Of a stretch of DNA of 5,701 nt, positions 1 through 5,701 are shown in pieces. Source of the stretch: an uncultured Gemella sp. (GTDB taxonomy: Bacteria; Bacillota; Bacilli; Staphylococcales; Gemellaceae); NCBI GenBank assembly GCA_945869755.1, contig CAMBPW010000066.1, positions 1 through 5,701 on the forward strand, in the 5' to 3' direction. The translations under genes and the position numbers were made by a program. Every line of letters begins with the position of its first letter. The first letter of the stretch is position 1. Under the pieces are notes generated by a model. The model did no database searches. It saw nothing but the letters and a program-made list of their open reading frames with translations, and was not told where the DNA came from.

Positions 1-1063
1 TTAATATTATTTGACTAAAATTTTTAAACTTAATTTCTTCTCTAACAGGTAAAATATTTGACCATAAGGAATCGTTTATTTTTTTATAAAAAGGTAATAT
101 TTGAATAATTACTAAATAATTATATGCTATTATTACGATAAAACTAACTATTGCATTGTTAAAACTATAAATAATAACACTTGCTACTAACATCAATCTT
201 ATTAATAAGAAAATTGTGTTTTCTTGTCTTAAAAACGCTCGTAAATAATAATATTTATAAGCATAATTACTATTAAATTTAGCTTTTGTAAGTTTTGGTA
301 AGAAAATATCAAAATATTTACGACGTGCTACCTTAGTAACATTTATCGGTACATCTACAAACATATTTATAAATTTCAAATATTTTTCATTACGTGCTGT
401 ATCATAGTCTGACGCTGAATACCAATTTATATTATTTTGTAATTTTTTTAAAGAAATTATATAATAAAAAACTATTAATATACATGCAAAATTTAAAAAA
501 GTAGTATATACAAAAATTAATGTTGTTAATAAATATATTAAAAAAATTGTTATAAAATCTTTTAATTCTAATTGAGAATAAATTACTTTTTTATATTTTA
601 GTATAGTTCCAATTATTATAATTATTAAAATATTAACTACAAATAATATAAAATTAGTTTTTAATAAATTTAATTTTGAAATTATAGGATATACTGAACC
701 GATAAATAAAATTGCTATAACTATTTTTGTAACTACTGTAGGAGCTATTAATTTACTTAATATTTCTTTATATCTATTTTCTAAAAGTAATAAAAATATA
801 GTATCCGCTTCTTTAATAAAAGTTTTTACTTTTATAGTAGTCAATATGTATGCCATTAACATTAAAACTGATATTAATACTAATTGTAATTCTAGTTTAC
901 TAGCTATTTCCAACCAATTAGAGTAATTAAACATTACTCCCCCACATACAATCAACAAAAACATTATTAGGTGTGAATTTAATATATATTTTCGATAGCT
1001 TGAACGTTTGTCATTTTCTTTTTTTATTCTACTATTAAATATTTCTACGATATTGTTGTGCAT
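1..1063 (-). CDS. ecsB: EcsB-type ABC transporter membrane subunit (3' end outside window)
   Basis: Membrane partner of the ATPase EcsA encoded just upstream. Reading the minus strand from the ATG at 1063 gives 354 codons with no stop up to the window edge, so the C-terminus is missing; Bacillus EcsB is about 400 residues, so roughly 50 are probably lost. The N-terminal 28 residues are charged and probably cytoplasmic. Hydrophobic segments lie near residues 29-46, 59-77, 108-127, 136-155 and 170-205, then a polar loop (about 206-280), then another hydrophobic pair near 284-323. The loop holds the EcsB-like stretch NWYSASDYDTARNEKY (213-228) followed by FINMFVDVP (231-239). The start lies 2 bp after the ecsA stop, and its ribosome binding site AAGAGG lies in the last ecsA codons with a 5-nt spacer, so translation is probably coupled. 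The pair is known in Firmicutes to affect exoprotein processing and peptide export; the substrate here is unknown. The family call rests on remembered motifs plus the EcsA neighbour. Confidence 0.9.
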   Translation of the reverse strand, partial: MHNNIVEIFNSRIKKENDKRSSYRKYILNSHLIMFLLIVCGGVMFNYSNWLEIASKLELQLVLISVLMLMAYILTTIKVKTFIKEADTIFLLLLENRYKEILSKLIAPTVVTKIVIAILFIGSVYPIISKLNLLKTNFILFVVNILIIIIIGTILKYKKVIYSQLELKDFITIFLIYLLTTLIFVYTTFLNFACILIVFYYIISLKKLQNNINWYSASDYDTARNEKYLKFINMFVDVPINVTKVARRKYFDIFLPKLTKAKFNSNYAYKYYYLRAFLRQENTIFLLIRLMLVASVIIYSFNNAIVSFIVIIAYNYLVIIQILPFYKKINDSLWSNILPVREEIKFKNFSQIIL

Positions 1064-1065
1064 AT

Positions 1066-1794
1066 TTACCTCTTAACCGTTAATGATAAATATATTTCAT
1101 CTAAAGATGCTTTTGGCATAGAAAATTCATTACGTATCTCATCTAGTGTACCACTGGCTATAATTTTCCCTTCGTGAATAATAACAAAATTATCACAATA
1201 TTTTTCCGCAGTAGCTAAAATGTGTGTAGACATTAAAATGCTTTTTCCATTTTCTTTTTCTTTACACATTAACTCTATTAAATCATTTATCGCTATCGGA
1301 TCAAGACCTAAAAACGGCTCGTCTATTATATAAAGATTCGGCTCTACTAAAAAAGCACAAATAATCATAACTTTTTGCTTCATACCTTTTGAAAAATATA
1401 TTGGAAAAAACTTTTTCTTATCATTCAACTTAAAAATTTCTAAAAGTTTATCAGCTCTTTCCCAAGCAGTTTTCATATCCAACCCATATGCCATTGCAGT
1501 TAAATTTATATGTTCTTCTAAAGTTAATTCTTCATATAAAACAGGACTTTCTGGAATGTATGTAATATTTTGACGATATTTTTCTACATTTTCATCAACC
1601 TTTAAACCATTAACAGTAACCTCTCCTGCCATAGGTTTTAACAAGCCTAAAATATGTTTTATAGTTGTACTTTTCCCAGCTCCATTTAGTCCGATAAGTG
1701 CAGTAATACTACCTTTAGAAATATTAAAATTAATGTCTTCAATAACTTTTTTTCTGTTATATCCACCCGTCAAAGAATTAATTTTTAAAACCAT
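1066..1794 (-). CDS. ecsA: EcsA-type ABC transporter ATP-binding protein
   Basis: Cytoplasmic ATPase of the EcsAB transporter, 242 residues, full length for the family. Walker A is GLNGAGKST (35-43), Walker B LYIIDEP (154-160) with catalytic Glu159, D-loop GLDP (163-166) and switch His191 in STH. Two motifs depart from textbook ABC proteins in the way EcsA does: the Q-loop position reads YIPESPVLYEELTLEEH (79-95), with Glu82 where Gln is usual, and the signature is FSKGMKQK (134-141) instead of LSGGQ. Early TGGY and the SPVLYEELTL stretch closely resemble B. subtilis EcsA. The ATG at 1794 is preceded by AAGGAG with a 6-nt spacer, inside the end of coaE, so the two genes overlap by 17 bp. In Bacillus, ecsA loss impairs secreted-protein processing, competence and site-2-protease (RasP) activity; the related PptAB exports peptide pheromones in streptococci and enterococci. 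Confidence 0.95.
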   Translation of the reverse strand: MVLKINSLTGGYNRKKVIEDINFNISKGSITALIGLNGAGKSTTIKHILGLLKPMAGEVTVNGLKVDENVEKYRQNITYIPESPVLYEELTLEEHINLTAMAYGLDMKTAWERADKLLEIFKLNDKKKFFPIYFSKGMKQKVMIICAFLVEPNLYIIDEPFLGLDPIAINDLIELMCKEKENGKSILMSTHILATAEKYCDNFVIIHEGKIIASGTLDEIRNEFSMPKASLDEIYLSLTVKR

Positions 1795-2371
1795 TGCTTT
1801 CTCCTTCCAATTTCGCTAGTAACTTATCAACTTGTTCATACGTTTCTAAAACGTTATTATTGTTATCGATAACATAATCTGCTAATTTCACTTTTTGGCT
1901 AGATGACATTTGACTAGCTATTCTTTTTTTAGCTTCTTCTTCTGTAAAATTATTACGCAACATTAAACGTTCAAGTTGTGTTTTTTCATCTACATCCACA
2001 ACTATAACTTTGTCTACAAGATCTACAAAATTACTTTCATACAAAAGTGCAATATCTAAAAACACTAACTCCATTCCTACGTTTAACTTATTTGAAATTA
2101 CTTCTTTAATTTTAGGATGTACAATACTATTTAATATATTTAAAGATTTTTCATTGTTAAAAACAATTTCGCCAAGTTTTTTTCTGTCTACTTCTCCATT
2201 TTCAAAAATAACTTCTCCAAAAACTGCTTTCAATTCATTTTTTATTTGTTCATCTAATAAAATTTCATGACCAATTTTATCAGCGTCAACAACATAATAA
2301 CCTTTATTTATTAAATAATTAGTAACTGTACTTTTTCCACACGCAATACTTCCAGTAATCGCAATTTTCAT
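1778..2371 (-). CDS. coaE: Dephospho-CoA kinase
   Basis: Catalyses the last step of coenzyme A synthesis, ATP-dependent phosphorylation of the ribose 3'-hydroxyl of dephospho-CoA, in the cytoplasm. The product has 197 residues, the usual length. The P-loop is GSIACGKST (7-15), followed by the DAD motif (29-31) of the substrate site, VHP (84-86), LDIALLYE (105-112), and a lid region from about 135 (RLMLRNNFTEEEAKKRI) through the SQM triplet at 153-155, ending with ADYVIDN (164-170). Ala108 stands where a Pro is common (DIPLLFE in Bacillus), and the P-loop has Ser8 and Cys11 where Gly and Ser/Thr are common; none looks disabling. The ATG at 2371 has AGGAG 5 nt upstream. It is first in a coaE-ecsA-ecsB unit, and its last codons carry the ecsA ribosome binding site. 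The gene follows the lepB terminator and has its own promoter candidate about 50 bp upstream. Confidence 0.97.
   Translation of the reverse strand: MKIAITGSIACGKSTVTNYLINKGYYVVDADKIGHEILLDEQIKNELKAVFGEVIFENGEVDRKKLGEIVFNNEKSLNILNSIVHPKIKEVISNKLNVGMELVFLDIALLYESNFVDLVDKVIVVDVDEKTQLERLMLRNNFTEEEAKKRIASQMSSSQKVKLADYVIDNNNNVLETYEQVDKLLAKLEGESNGFKN
1795..1806 (-). promoter_or_regulatory. ecsA ribosome binding site inside coaE
   Basis: AAGGAG (1806-1801) followed by a 6-nt spacer stands directly before the ecsA ATG at 1794. These bases also encode the Glu-Gly-Glu-Ser end of coaE. The site fixes the ecsA start and shows that ribosomes finishing coaE pass over the ecsA initiation region, so translational coupling is likely. 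Confidence 0.85.
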
Positions 2372-2374
2372 ACT

Positions 2375-2538
2375 AACTCCTAAATATTAAATTTAATTGA
2401 ATTAAAAAATTCTAATTATTATAATTTTATCACAGCTTTATATTAATTACTACAAATTAAATACAAAATACTTTTTCATTTTTTCAGAAAATTAATATTT
2501 ATACTCACAATTAAATTTAAAATTTTTTTATATAGAGT
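2375..2538. other. AT-rich intergenic region between lepB terminator and coaE
   Basis: Almost pure A/T, holding the coaE promoter candidate (2418-2436) and the coaE ribosome binding site AGGAG (2381-2377). No open reading frame with a plausible ribosome binding site, no tRNA-like fold and no GC-bearing hairpin was seen in the remainder (about 2437-2538). A short TTTTTC/GAAAAA inverted repeat near 2470-2490 is made only of A/T-biased sequence and looks incidental. Confidence 0.6.
2418..2436 (-). promoter_or_regulatory. Extended -10 promoter candidate for coaE-ecsAB
   Basis: On the minus strand TGTGATAAAAT (2434-2424) gives a TGn extension before TAAAAT, one mismatch from the consensus -10. 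A perfect TATAAT follows at once (2423-2418), so either hexamer could serve. No good -35 is seen at 17 bp (TAGTAA), as tolerated by extended -10 promoters. Transcription would start near 2412-2417, leaving a leader of roughly 40-45 nt before the coaE ATG. The placement just after the lepB terminator and the match to the lepB promoter core support it. AT-rich DNA yields chance -10 boxes, so this remains a prediction. Confidence 0.55.
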
Positions 2539-2574
2539 AAAAAACAAAAAATACACTTCTAACGAAGTGTATTT
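2539..2574 (-). terminator. Intrinsic terminator after lepB
   Basis: Perfect 11-bp stem, arms 2574-2564 and 2559-2549 (AAATACACTTC and its complement), closed by a 4-nt loop. On the minus strand it runs into a T-tract (TTTGTTTTTT, 2548-2539). It begins 16 nt after the lepB stop codon. The plus-strand side lacks a comparable T-run, so it acts in the direction of lepB. It separates the lepB-side block from coaE-ecsAB. Confidence 0.93.
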
Positions 2575-2590
2575 CAGTTTATTATATTTC

Positions 2591-3139
2591 TTAAAATTGC
2601 TTAAATGAACTGAATGGATAATATCTTAACCAAACTTTTCCAACAATATCTTCTGCTTTAACAAATCCGAATGCTCTACTATCTGTACTGTTAGGTCTAT
2701 TATCTCCCATTACAAAATAATGTCCAGCTGGAACTTGTTTTGATTGTGTACTCTTTAAATATTCTATATTGAAATCTGGTGTGAAGTTTGTACCACTAGA
2801 TTTTAATTCTGATTTTTTCTGTTCTAAATAAGGCTCTTCAAATTGTTTTCCATTAATGTATAAAACATCGTTAATTACTTCTACGGTATCTCCAGGTAAA
2901 CCTATTATACGTTTAATGTAATCATCAGTTTCGTTAGCATGAAAGACAATTTCATCACCGCGGTCATAGTCGCTACTTAATTTACTAATAAACACTTTAT
3001 CGTTATCTGCAAAAGTATAATCCATCGAATGTCCTTTTACTGTATATGGTGCTATAACATAAGTAGTAATTGCAAAATATAGTGCTATAGAAACTGCAAC
3101 AACTATTACCCATTCTAATATTTCTTTTAAAAATTTCAC
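2591..3139 (-). CDS. lepB: Type I signal peptidase (Ser/Lys, S26 family)
   Basis: Membrane-anchored protease that removes signal peptides from exported proteins on the outer face of the membrane. The 182-residue length matches the short Gram-positive SipS/SpsB type. One N-terminal membrane segment spans about residues 8-30. Box B holds nucleophile Ser38 in KGHSMDYT (35-42); the general base is Lys76 in YIKRIIGLPGDTVEV (74-87 plus one); box E is MGDNRPNSTDSR (143-154). Catalytic dyad and all boxes are intact. The start codon is GTG: AAAGAGGA lies 6 nt upstream, an in-frame TAA lies five codons upstream, and the next in-frame Met is residue 39, beyond the anchor and nucleophile, so GTG is the only sensible start. 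An extended -10 promoter sits about 40 bp upstream and a strong terminator follows the stop. Read-through from the patatin gene is also possible because no terminator separates them. Confidence 0.97.
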   Translation of the reverse strand: MKFLKEILEWVIVVAVSIALYFAITTYVIAPYTVKGHSMDYTFADNDKVFISKLSSDYDRGDEIVFHANETDDYIKRIIGLPGDTVEVINDVLYINGKQFEEPYLEQKKSELKSSGTNFTPDFNIEYLKSTQSKQVPAGHYFVMGDNRPNSTDSRAFGFVKAEDIVGKVWLRYYPFSSFKQF

Positions 3140-3153
3140 GTTTAATCCTCTTT
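3140..3153 (-). promoter_or_regulatory. lepB ribosome binding site supporting the GTG start
   Basis: AAAGAGGA (3153-3146) is followed by a 6-nt spacer and GTG at 3139. No ATG is available in this frame near the start, so this site decides the non-ATG initiation. Confidence 0.8.
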
Positions 3154-3176
3154 ATTAATAAAAATTTTTCTAGTTA

Positions 3177-3189
3177 ATTATATCACAGC
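3177..3189 (-). promoter_or_regulatory. Extended -10 promoter for lepB
   Basis: The minus strand carries TGTGATATAAT (3187-3177): a perfect TATAAT preceded by TGn. No clear -35 is found at 17 bp (TAGCAA), typical of extended -10 promoters. Transcription would start near 3170, giving a leader of about 30 nt. It lies in the 53-bp gap after the patatin stop codon, so lepB can be expressed independently of the upstream genes. A 15-nt core is shared with the coaE promoter at 14 positions. Confidence 0.7.
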
Positions 3190-3192
3190 AAT

Positions 3193-4047
3193 TTATTTAT
3201 TGCTAGTGTTTAAGTAACTTTTCAATTTCGATATTATTTCGCTAGTGTCGGAAAATCCTAAATTATAAATTTCTTTTACTTTTTCTACGTCTTTTTCTAA
3301 TCTTCCTATTTTTATAGTTTTTGAAGGTCTTATTACAAAAATTTCTTTTTTCATTTCTAAATCTTTTATATAATCTATCGTAGAATTGTAATTTTTTGCT
3401 CTATCGAAAATTAAATCGGCTAATTTTCCGTATTTTTTATATAGCATTTTGTACATATAATTTTTAGAGCGTTCTTTTTTTCTATATTCTATCGGACGTG
3501 TTAAAACTACTATTATTTTATCGTAATTCATTTCAAGACATTTTTTTATAGGAATACTATCAGAAATTCCTCCGTCTAAATATTTTTTATCTCCAACTTC
3601 TACTACTTTTGAAACGAAAGGAAGTGCCGAGCTAGCTCTTAAAATTTCCATTTGTTCAAAAACATTTTCTATTTTTATATATTCTGCTTCATAAGTATCG
3701 ACATTTGTAACGGTGGCATAATACTCAATATTTGATTTTGCAAATGCTTCTTGGTTAAATACATCTAATCGTTGTGGCAAAACGTAATATGCAAATTCTT
3801 TATTTACAATATTTCCAGTTTTAATAAGTGATTTCATACCCATATACATTGGGTGTTTAATATATTTTGTATTATAATTTAATGCTCTTCCTCTTTGACG
3901 AGAAACATAATTAACACCAAATAACGCTCCTGCTGATACTCCGATTATTCCATCAACCTTTATATCATTATCCAAAAAAGCATCTAATACTCCAGCAGTG
4001 TACATTCCACGCATTCCACCACCTTCTAAAACTAAACCAACTTTCAT
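3193..4047 (-). CDS. Patatin-like phospholipase family protein
   Basis: Predicted serine acylhydrolase of the patatin/PNPLA fold, 284 residues, related to bacterial YjjU-like proteins. It probably cleaves fatty acyl esters of phospholipids or lipid intermediates; the substrate cannot be read from sequence. The oxyanion loop is EGGGMRG (8-14), the nucleophile elbow GVSAG (36-40) with Ser38, then the conserved block RASSALPF (137-144), and the catalytic Asp158 in the DGG motif (158-160) followed by SDSIPI. The Ser-Asp dyad is therefore complete. No signal peptide or membrane segment is seen, so it is likely cytoplasmic or loosely bound to the inner face. The C-terminal third (about 190-284) is Lys-rich and less conserved. 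AGGAGG lies 8 nt before the ATG. It sits between the HD protein gene (55 bp upstream) and lepB (53 bp downstream) with no terminator on either side, so co-transcription is likely. Confidence 0.93.
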   Translation of the reverse strand: MKVGLVLEGGGMRGMYTAGVLDAFLDNDIKVDGIIGVSAGALFGVNYVSRQRGRALNYNTKYIKHPMYMGMKSLIKTGNIVNKEFAYYVLPQRLDVFNQEAFAKSNIEYYATVTNVDTYEAEYIKIENVFEQMEILRASSALPFVSKVVEVGDKKYLDGGISDSIPIKKCLEMNYDKIIVVLTRPIEYRKKERSKNYMYKMLYKKYGKLADLIFDRAKNYNSTIDYIKDLEMKKEIFVIRPSKTIKIGRLEKDVEKVKEIYNLGFSDTSEIISKLKSYLNTSNK

Positions 4048-4061
4048 AAAATTCCCCTCCT
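4048..4061 (-). promoter_or_regulatory. Strong ribosome binding site of the patatin gene
   Basis: A consensus AGGAGG (4061-4056) with an 8-nt spacer precedes the ATG at 4047. It is the only perfect AGGAGG in front of a gene in this window and supports the chosen start. Confidence 0.8.
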
Positions 4062-4102
4062 AAATAAGAAACTATAGCCATACTACAACTTTAACATTAA
4101 AT

Positions 4103-4768
4103 TTAGTTTATGTTTTCTAAAAATTTATTACTTGATTTTAATTGACAATCTAATTTCAAAAAAACTTCTCGATATTGATCTATCTTTTCTAGCCACATTT
4201 CTTTAGCACTATTTGTTGAAAATTCTTCTTTATATTCTAAAAATCTATTATAAGCTAGCAGTTTTTTATCAACAAATTCTATTTGTTCGTTTAACGACAT
4301 ATCTAAAAATCGCTCATAATTTAACGCTTCAAAGATGCGATAAATATCAAATCTATCTATATTATCACAATCACTTATTGATTTTGCTTCGATACTTCTA
4401 ATAGTTTCGTATTCTCCTGCACTATCATCAACATGAATAGCTATACCTACTAAAATTTGCTCTTTTTGATATTGCGTTAAGTTTAATGTATCCAAAAACT
4501 CCTCTACTATTTTTGAAGATTTTCTCCCATGATTAATATGATCTTCTTTCGTTTTGAATTCGTTGCAATAACTAATATCGTGTAACAAAGCACCGATAAC
4601 TAAAATTTCTTTATCTAGCTTTTCGTTTTCTGCAATTTTATTAGCTATATTTGCTACTCGAAGAGTATGATTATAACGATATTCTTTTTCTTTAATATTG
4701 TCAGATAGATACTCACTATTATCAAACGTATTTTTCAAAAAGGATAACGTTGTTTTTATATTTTTCAT
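4103..4768 (-). CDS. HD-domain metal-dependent phosphohydrolase
   Basis: Predicted cytoplasmic phosphohydrolase, 221 residues. The HD-domain metal ligands are in order: His34 (RYNHTLRVA), His63-Asp64 (ALLHDIS, 60-66), and an Asp in the SDCDNIDRFD stretch (132-141), Asp133 or Asp135, with further conserved His80 and His112. This layout, with a helix ending in D-x-D-x-x-D, resembles the YpgQ/YedJ type of small HD hydrolases, of which YpgQ is a nucleotide pyrophosphohydrolase; the substrate here is not known. Residues past about 150 form a charged, mostly helical tail without a recognised domain. No signal peptide or membrane segment is visible. It starts 23 bp after the M42 peptidase stop and is probably translated from the same message. 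The ribosome binding site is unusually far from the ATG (12 nt); no better in-frame start was found. Confidence 0.88.
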   Translation of the reverse strand: MKNIKTTLSFLKNTFDNSEYLSDNIKEKEYRYNHTLRVANIANKIAENEKLDKEILVIGALLHDISYCNEFKTKEDHINHGRKSSKIVEEFLDTLNLTQYQKEQILVGIAIHVDDSAGEYETIRSIEAKSISDCDNIDRFDIYRIFEALNYERFLDMSLNEQIEFVDKKLLAYNRFLEYKEEFSTNSAKEMWLEKIDQYREVFLKLDCQLKSSNKFLENIN

Positions 4769-4787
4769 ATAAATTATCCATCCTCTC
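4769..4787 (-). promoter_or_regulatory. HD gene ribosome binding site with long spacer
   Basis: GAGAGGA (4787-4781) is the only purine-rich site before the HD gene, but 12 nt separate it from the ATG at 4768, longer than the usual 5-9. An ATG at 4781-4779 touches the site itself and is out of frame, opening only a 19-codon frame, so it is not the start. Translation may be weak or depend on coupling with the peptidase gene that ends 5 nt before the site. Confidence 0.55.
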
Positions 4788-4791
4788 TTTT

Positions 4792-5701
4792 TTACAAAGT
4801 ATCACTAAATAAATACTCTTTTACTAAATCAGCAGTAGCTTTTACCGAATCGATGTGTGTCCTTTCGTAAGCATGACTCGATTCAATACCAGCACCTATT
4901 AGTCCATGCTTAACATCTGCTCCTGCTCGCATCGCCGCTGACGCATCACTTCCATAAAATGGATAAATATCTAATTGATAAGGTATATTTTTCTCATCAC
5001 AAAGTTTAGCAAAATGATTACGTAATTCATAATGATATGGGCCAGAACTGTCTTTTACACAAATAGACACACTATATTCATCAGTATGTTGACCATCTCC
5101 CATAGCACCCATATCTACTGCTACATACTCACACACTAATTCGCTAATATTTGAATTTCCTCCGTAGCCTATTTCTTCATTATTAGAGAAATAAAAATGA
5201 GTTGTATGTGGCAAAGTTTCATTATTTTCTTTTATGTTTTTTAGAAAATCTATTAATATTACTGCACTTACTTTATCATCTAAATGGCGTGATTTTATAA
5301 ATCCTGTTTCTGTAATTGTAGTTCTTGCATCAAACGATATAAAATCTCCTACTTTAATACCTACTTTTTTTGTATCTTCTGCTGACGATGATTTTATATC
5401 AAGTCGTATTTCCATATTATTTTCTTTTCTTTCAGCAGTTTTTGCGTCAGCATAAACGTGAACACTCGTTTGATGTAACAAAATTGTTCCAGAAACTGTT
5501 TTTCCATTAGTTAAATGAATAGTACAATTTTCTCCTTCTATAGAGTTAAAAGAAAATCCACCTACTAGAACAAATGACAGTCTTCCATCTGATTTTATTC
5601 CTTTTACCATTGCTCCTAAAGTATCAATATGAGCAGTAATAAATCTTTCTTTTTCTTTATTTTTACCTTCAACCGTTAAAAGTAATCCACCTTTATTAGT
5701 T
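4792..5701 (-). CDS. M42 family metallo-aminopeptidase (N-terminus outside window)
   Basis: Cytoplasmic di-metal (usually Zn or Co) aminopeptidase of the FrvX/YsdC/TET group, forming large oligomers that trim short peptides. The frame is open to the right edge, adding 30 residues upstream of the Met codon at 5610, so that Met is internal; 302 residues are visible of a usual 340-360. Numbering from the first full codon in the window, all metal and catalytic residues are present: His24 in TAHIDTLG, Asp141 in RHLDDK, Glu175-Glu176 in NNEEIGYGG, Asp196 in AVDMGAMGD and His282 in ERTHIDSV. Residues about 45-120 match the inserted beta-barrel or PDZ-like domain. The stretch YPFYGSDASAAMRAG (246-260) is typical of the family. 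Peptide preference is unknown, and the group has often been misnamed endoglucanase. It is the first gene visible upstream of the HD-patatin-lepB series, with the HD gene 23 bp downstream. Confidence 0.95.
   Translation of the reverse strand, partial: TNKGGLLLTVEGKNKEKERFITAHIDTLGAMVKGIKSDGRLSFVLVGGFSFNSIEGENCTIHLTNGKTVSGTILLHQTSVHVYADAKTAERKENNMEIRLDIKSSSAEDTKKVGIKVGDFISFDARTTITETGFIKSRHLDDKVSAVILIDFLKNIKENNETLPHTTHFYFSNNEEIGYGGNSNISELVCEYVAVDMGAMGDGQHTDEYSVSICVKDSSGPYHYELRNHFAKLCDEKNIPYQLDIYPFYGSDASAAMRAGADVKHGLIGAGIESSHAYERTHIDSVKATADLVKEYLFSDTL

Noticed and set aside
79..95. EcsA Glu in place of the Q-loop Gln and FSKGM in place of LSGGQ (protein residues 82 and 134-138) as signs of a dead ATPase
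   Set aside because: These departures are shared by EcsA proteins such as that of B. subtilis, and Walker A, Walker B, the catalytic Glu and switch His are intact. The coordinates given for this entry are protein residues of EcsA.
1..1063. Possible non-coding or decayed region at the left edge
   Set aside because: The minus strand is open for 354 codons from a well-placed ATG with EcsB-like membrane segments and motifs; it only lacks a stop because the window ends.
2010..2270. Plus-strand open frame of 86 codons inside coaE
   Set aside because: It lies fully antisense to an intact coaE, has Ser/Phe/Ile-rich composition as expected from the complement of AT-rich coding DNA, and no recognisable domain.
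2414..2426. 13-bp AATTAT-T-ATAATT palindrome at the coaE promoter
   Set aside because: It is made entirely of A/T in very AT-rich DNA and contains the -10 hexamer, whose bases force part of the symmetry; chance is the simplest reading and the lepB promoter has no equivalent.
4048..4102. Possible terminator or promoter between the HD and patatin genes
   Set aside because: No clean hairpin with a T-tract is present, and the TATAGT hexamer at 4076-4071 has neither a TGn extension nor a good -35.
4213..4401. Plus-strand open frame of 62 codons inside the HD gene
   Set aside because: Antisense to a gene with intact catalytic motifs; Leu/Ile/Tyr-rich low-complexity translation and no family resemblance.
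4722..4781. Out-of-frame ATG at 4781 opening a 19-codon frame across the HD gene start
   Set aside because: The ATG overlaps its own would-be ribosome binding site with no spacer, and the frame ends quickly inside the HD gene.
5234..5455. Plus-strand open frame of 73 codons inside the M42 gene
   Set aside because: Antisense to conserved metal-ligand regions of the peptidase; no domain or supporting context.

Overview
The window is a very AT-rich stretch of a low-GC Firmicute chromosome. All seven genes lie on the minus strand, so transcription runs from high to low coordinates. Protein content (EcsA/EcsB pair, Gram-positive type LepB, short CoaE), AGGAGG-type ribosome binding sites and heavy A/T codon use fit Bacilli. 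Overall character is closest to a small-genome, host-associated genus such as Gemella, but that genus call is an impression from memory and was not tested.

Layout in the direction of transcription. (1) 5701-4792: M42 metallo-aminopeptidase, N-terminus outside the window. (2) 4768-4103: HD-domain phosphohydrolase, 23 bp after the peptidase. (3) 4047-3193: patatin-like phospholipase, 55 bp further on. (4) 3139-2591: type I signal peptidase lepB, with a GTG start and its own extended -10 promoter placed just after the patatin stop codon. A strong intrinsic terminator (2539-2574) closes this first block. (5) 2371-1778: dephospho-CoA kinase coaE, with a second promoter almost identical in core to the lepB promoter. 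(6) 1794-1066: ecsA, overlapping coaE by 17 bp. (7) 1063-1: ecsB, starting 2 bp after ecsA and running off the window at its C-terminal end after 354 uninterrupted codons.

There are thus two transcription units: a possible M42-HD-patatin-lepB unit ending at the terminator, and a tightly packed coaE-ecsA-ecsB unit. Functionally, lepB cuts signal peptides from exported proteins. EcsAB-type transporters are linked in other Firmicutes to exoprotein processing, intramembrane proteolysis and export of small peptides derived from signal peptides. Having both next to each other, with a lipid acylhydrolase and a peptidase nearby, suggests a membrane and secretion housekeeping neighbourhood, but that link is inference from proximity.

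No RNA genes, mobile elements, CRISPR arrays or broken genes were found. Most of the region is ordinary core genome. The most distinctive points are the coaE/ecsA coupling, the shared promoter core in front of lepB and coaE, and the placement of lepB beside ecsAB.
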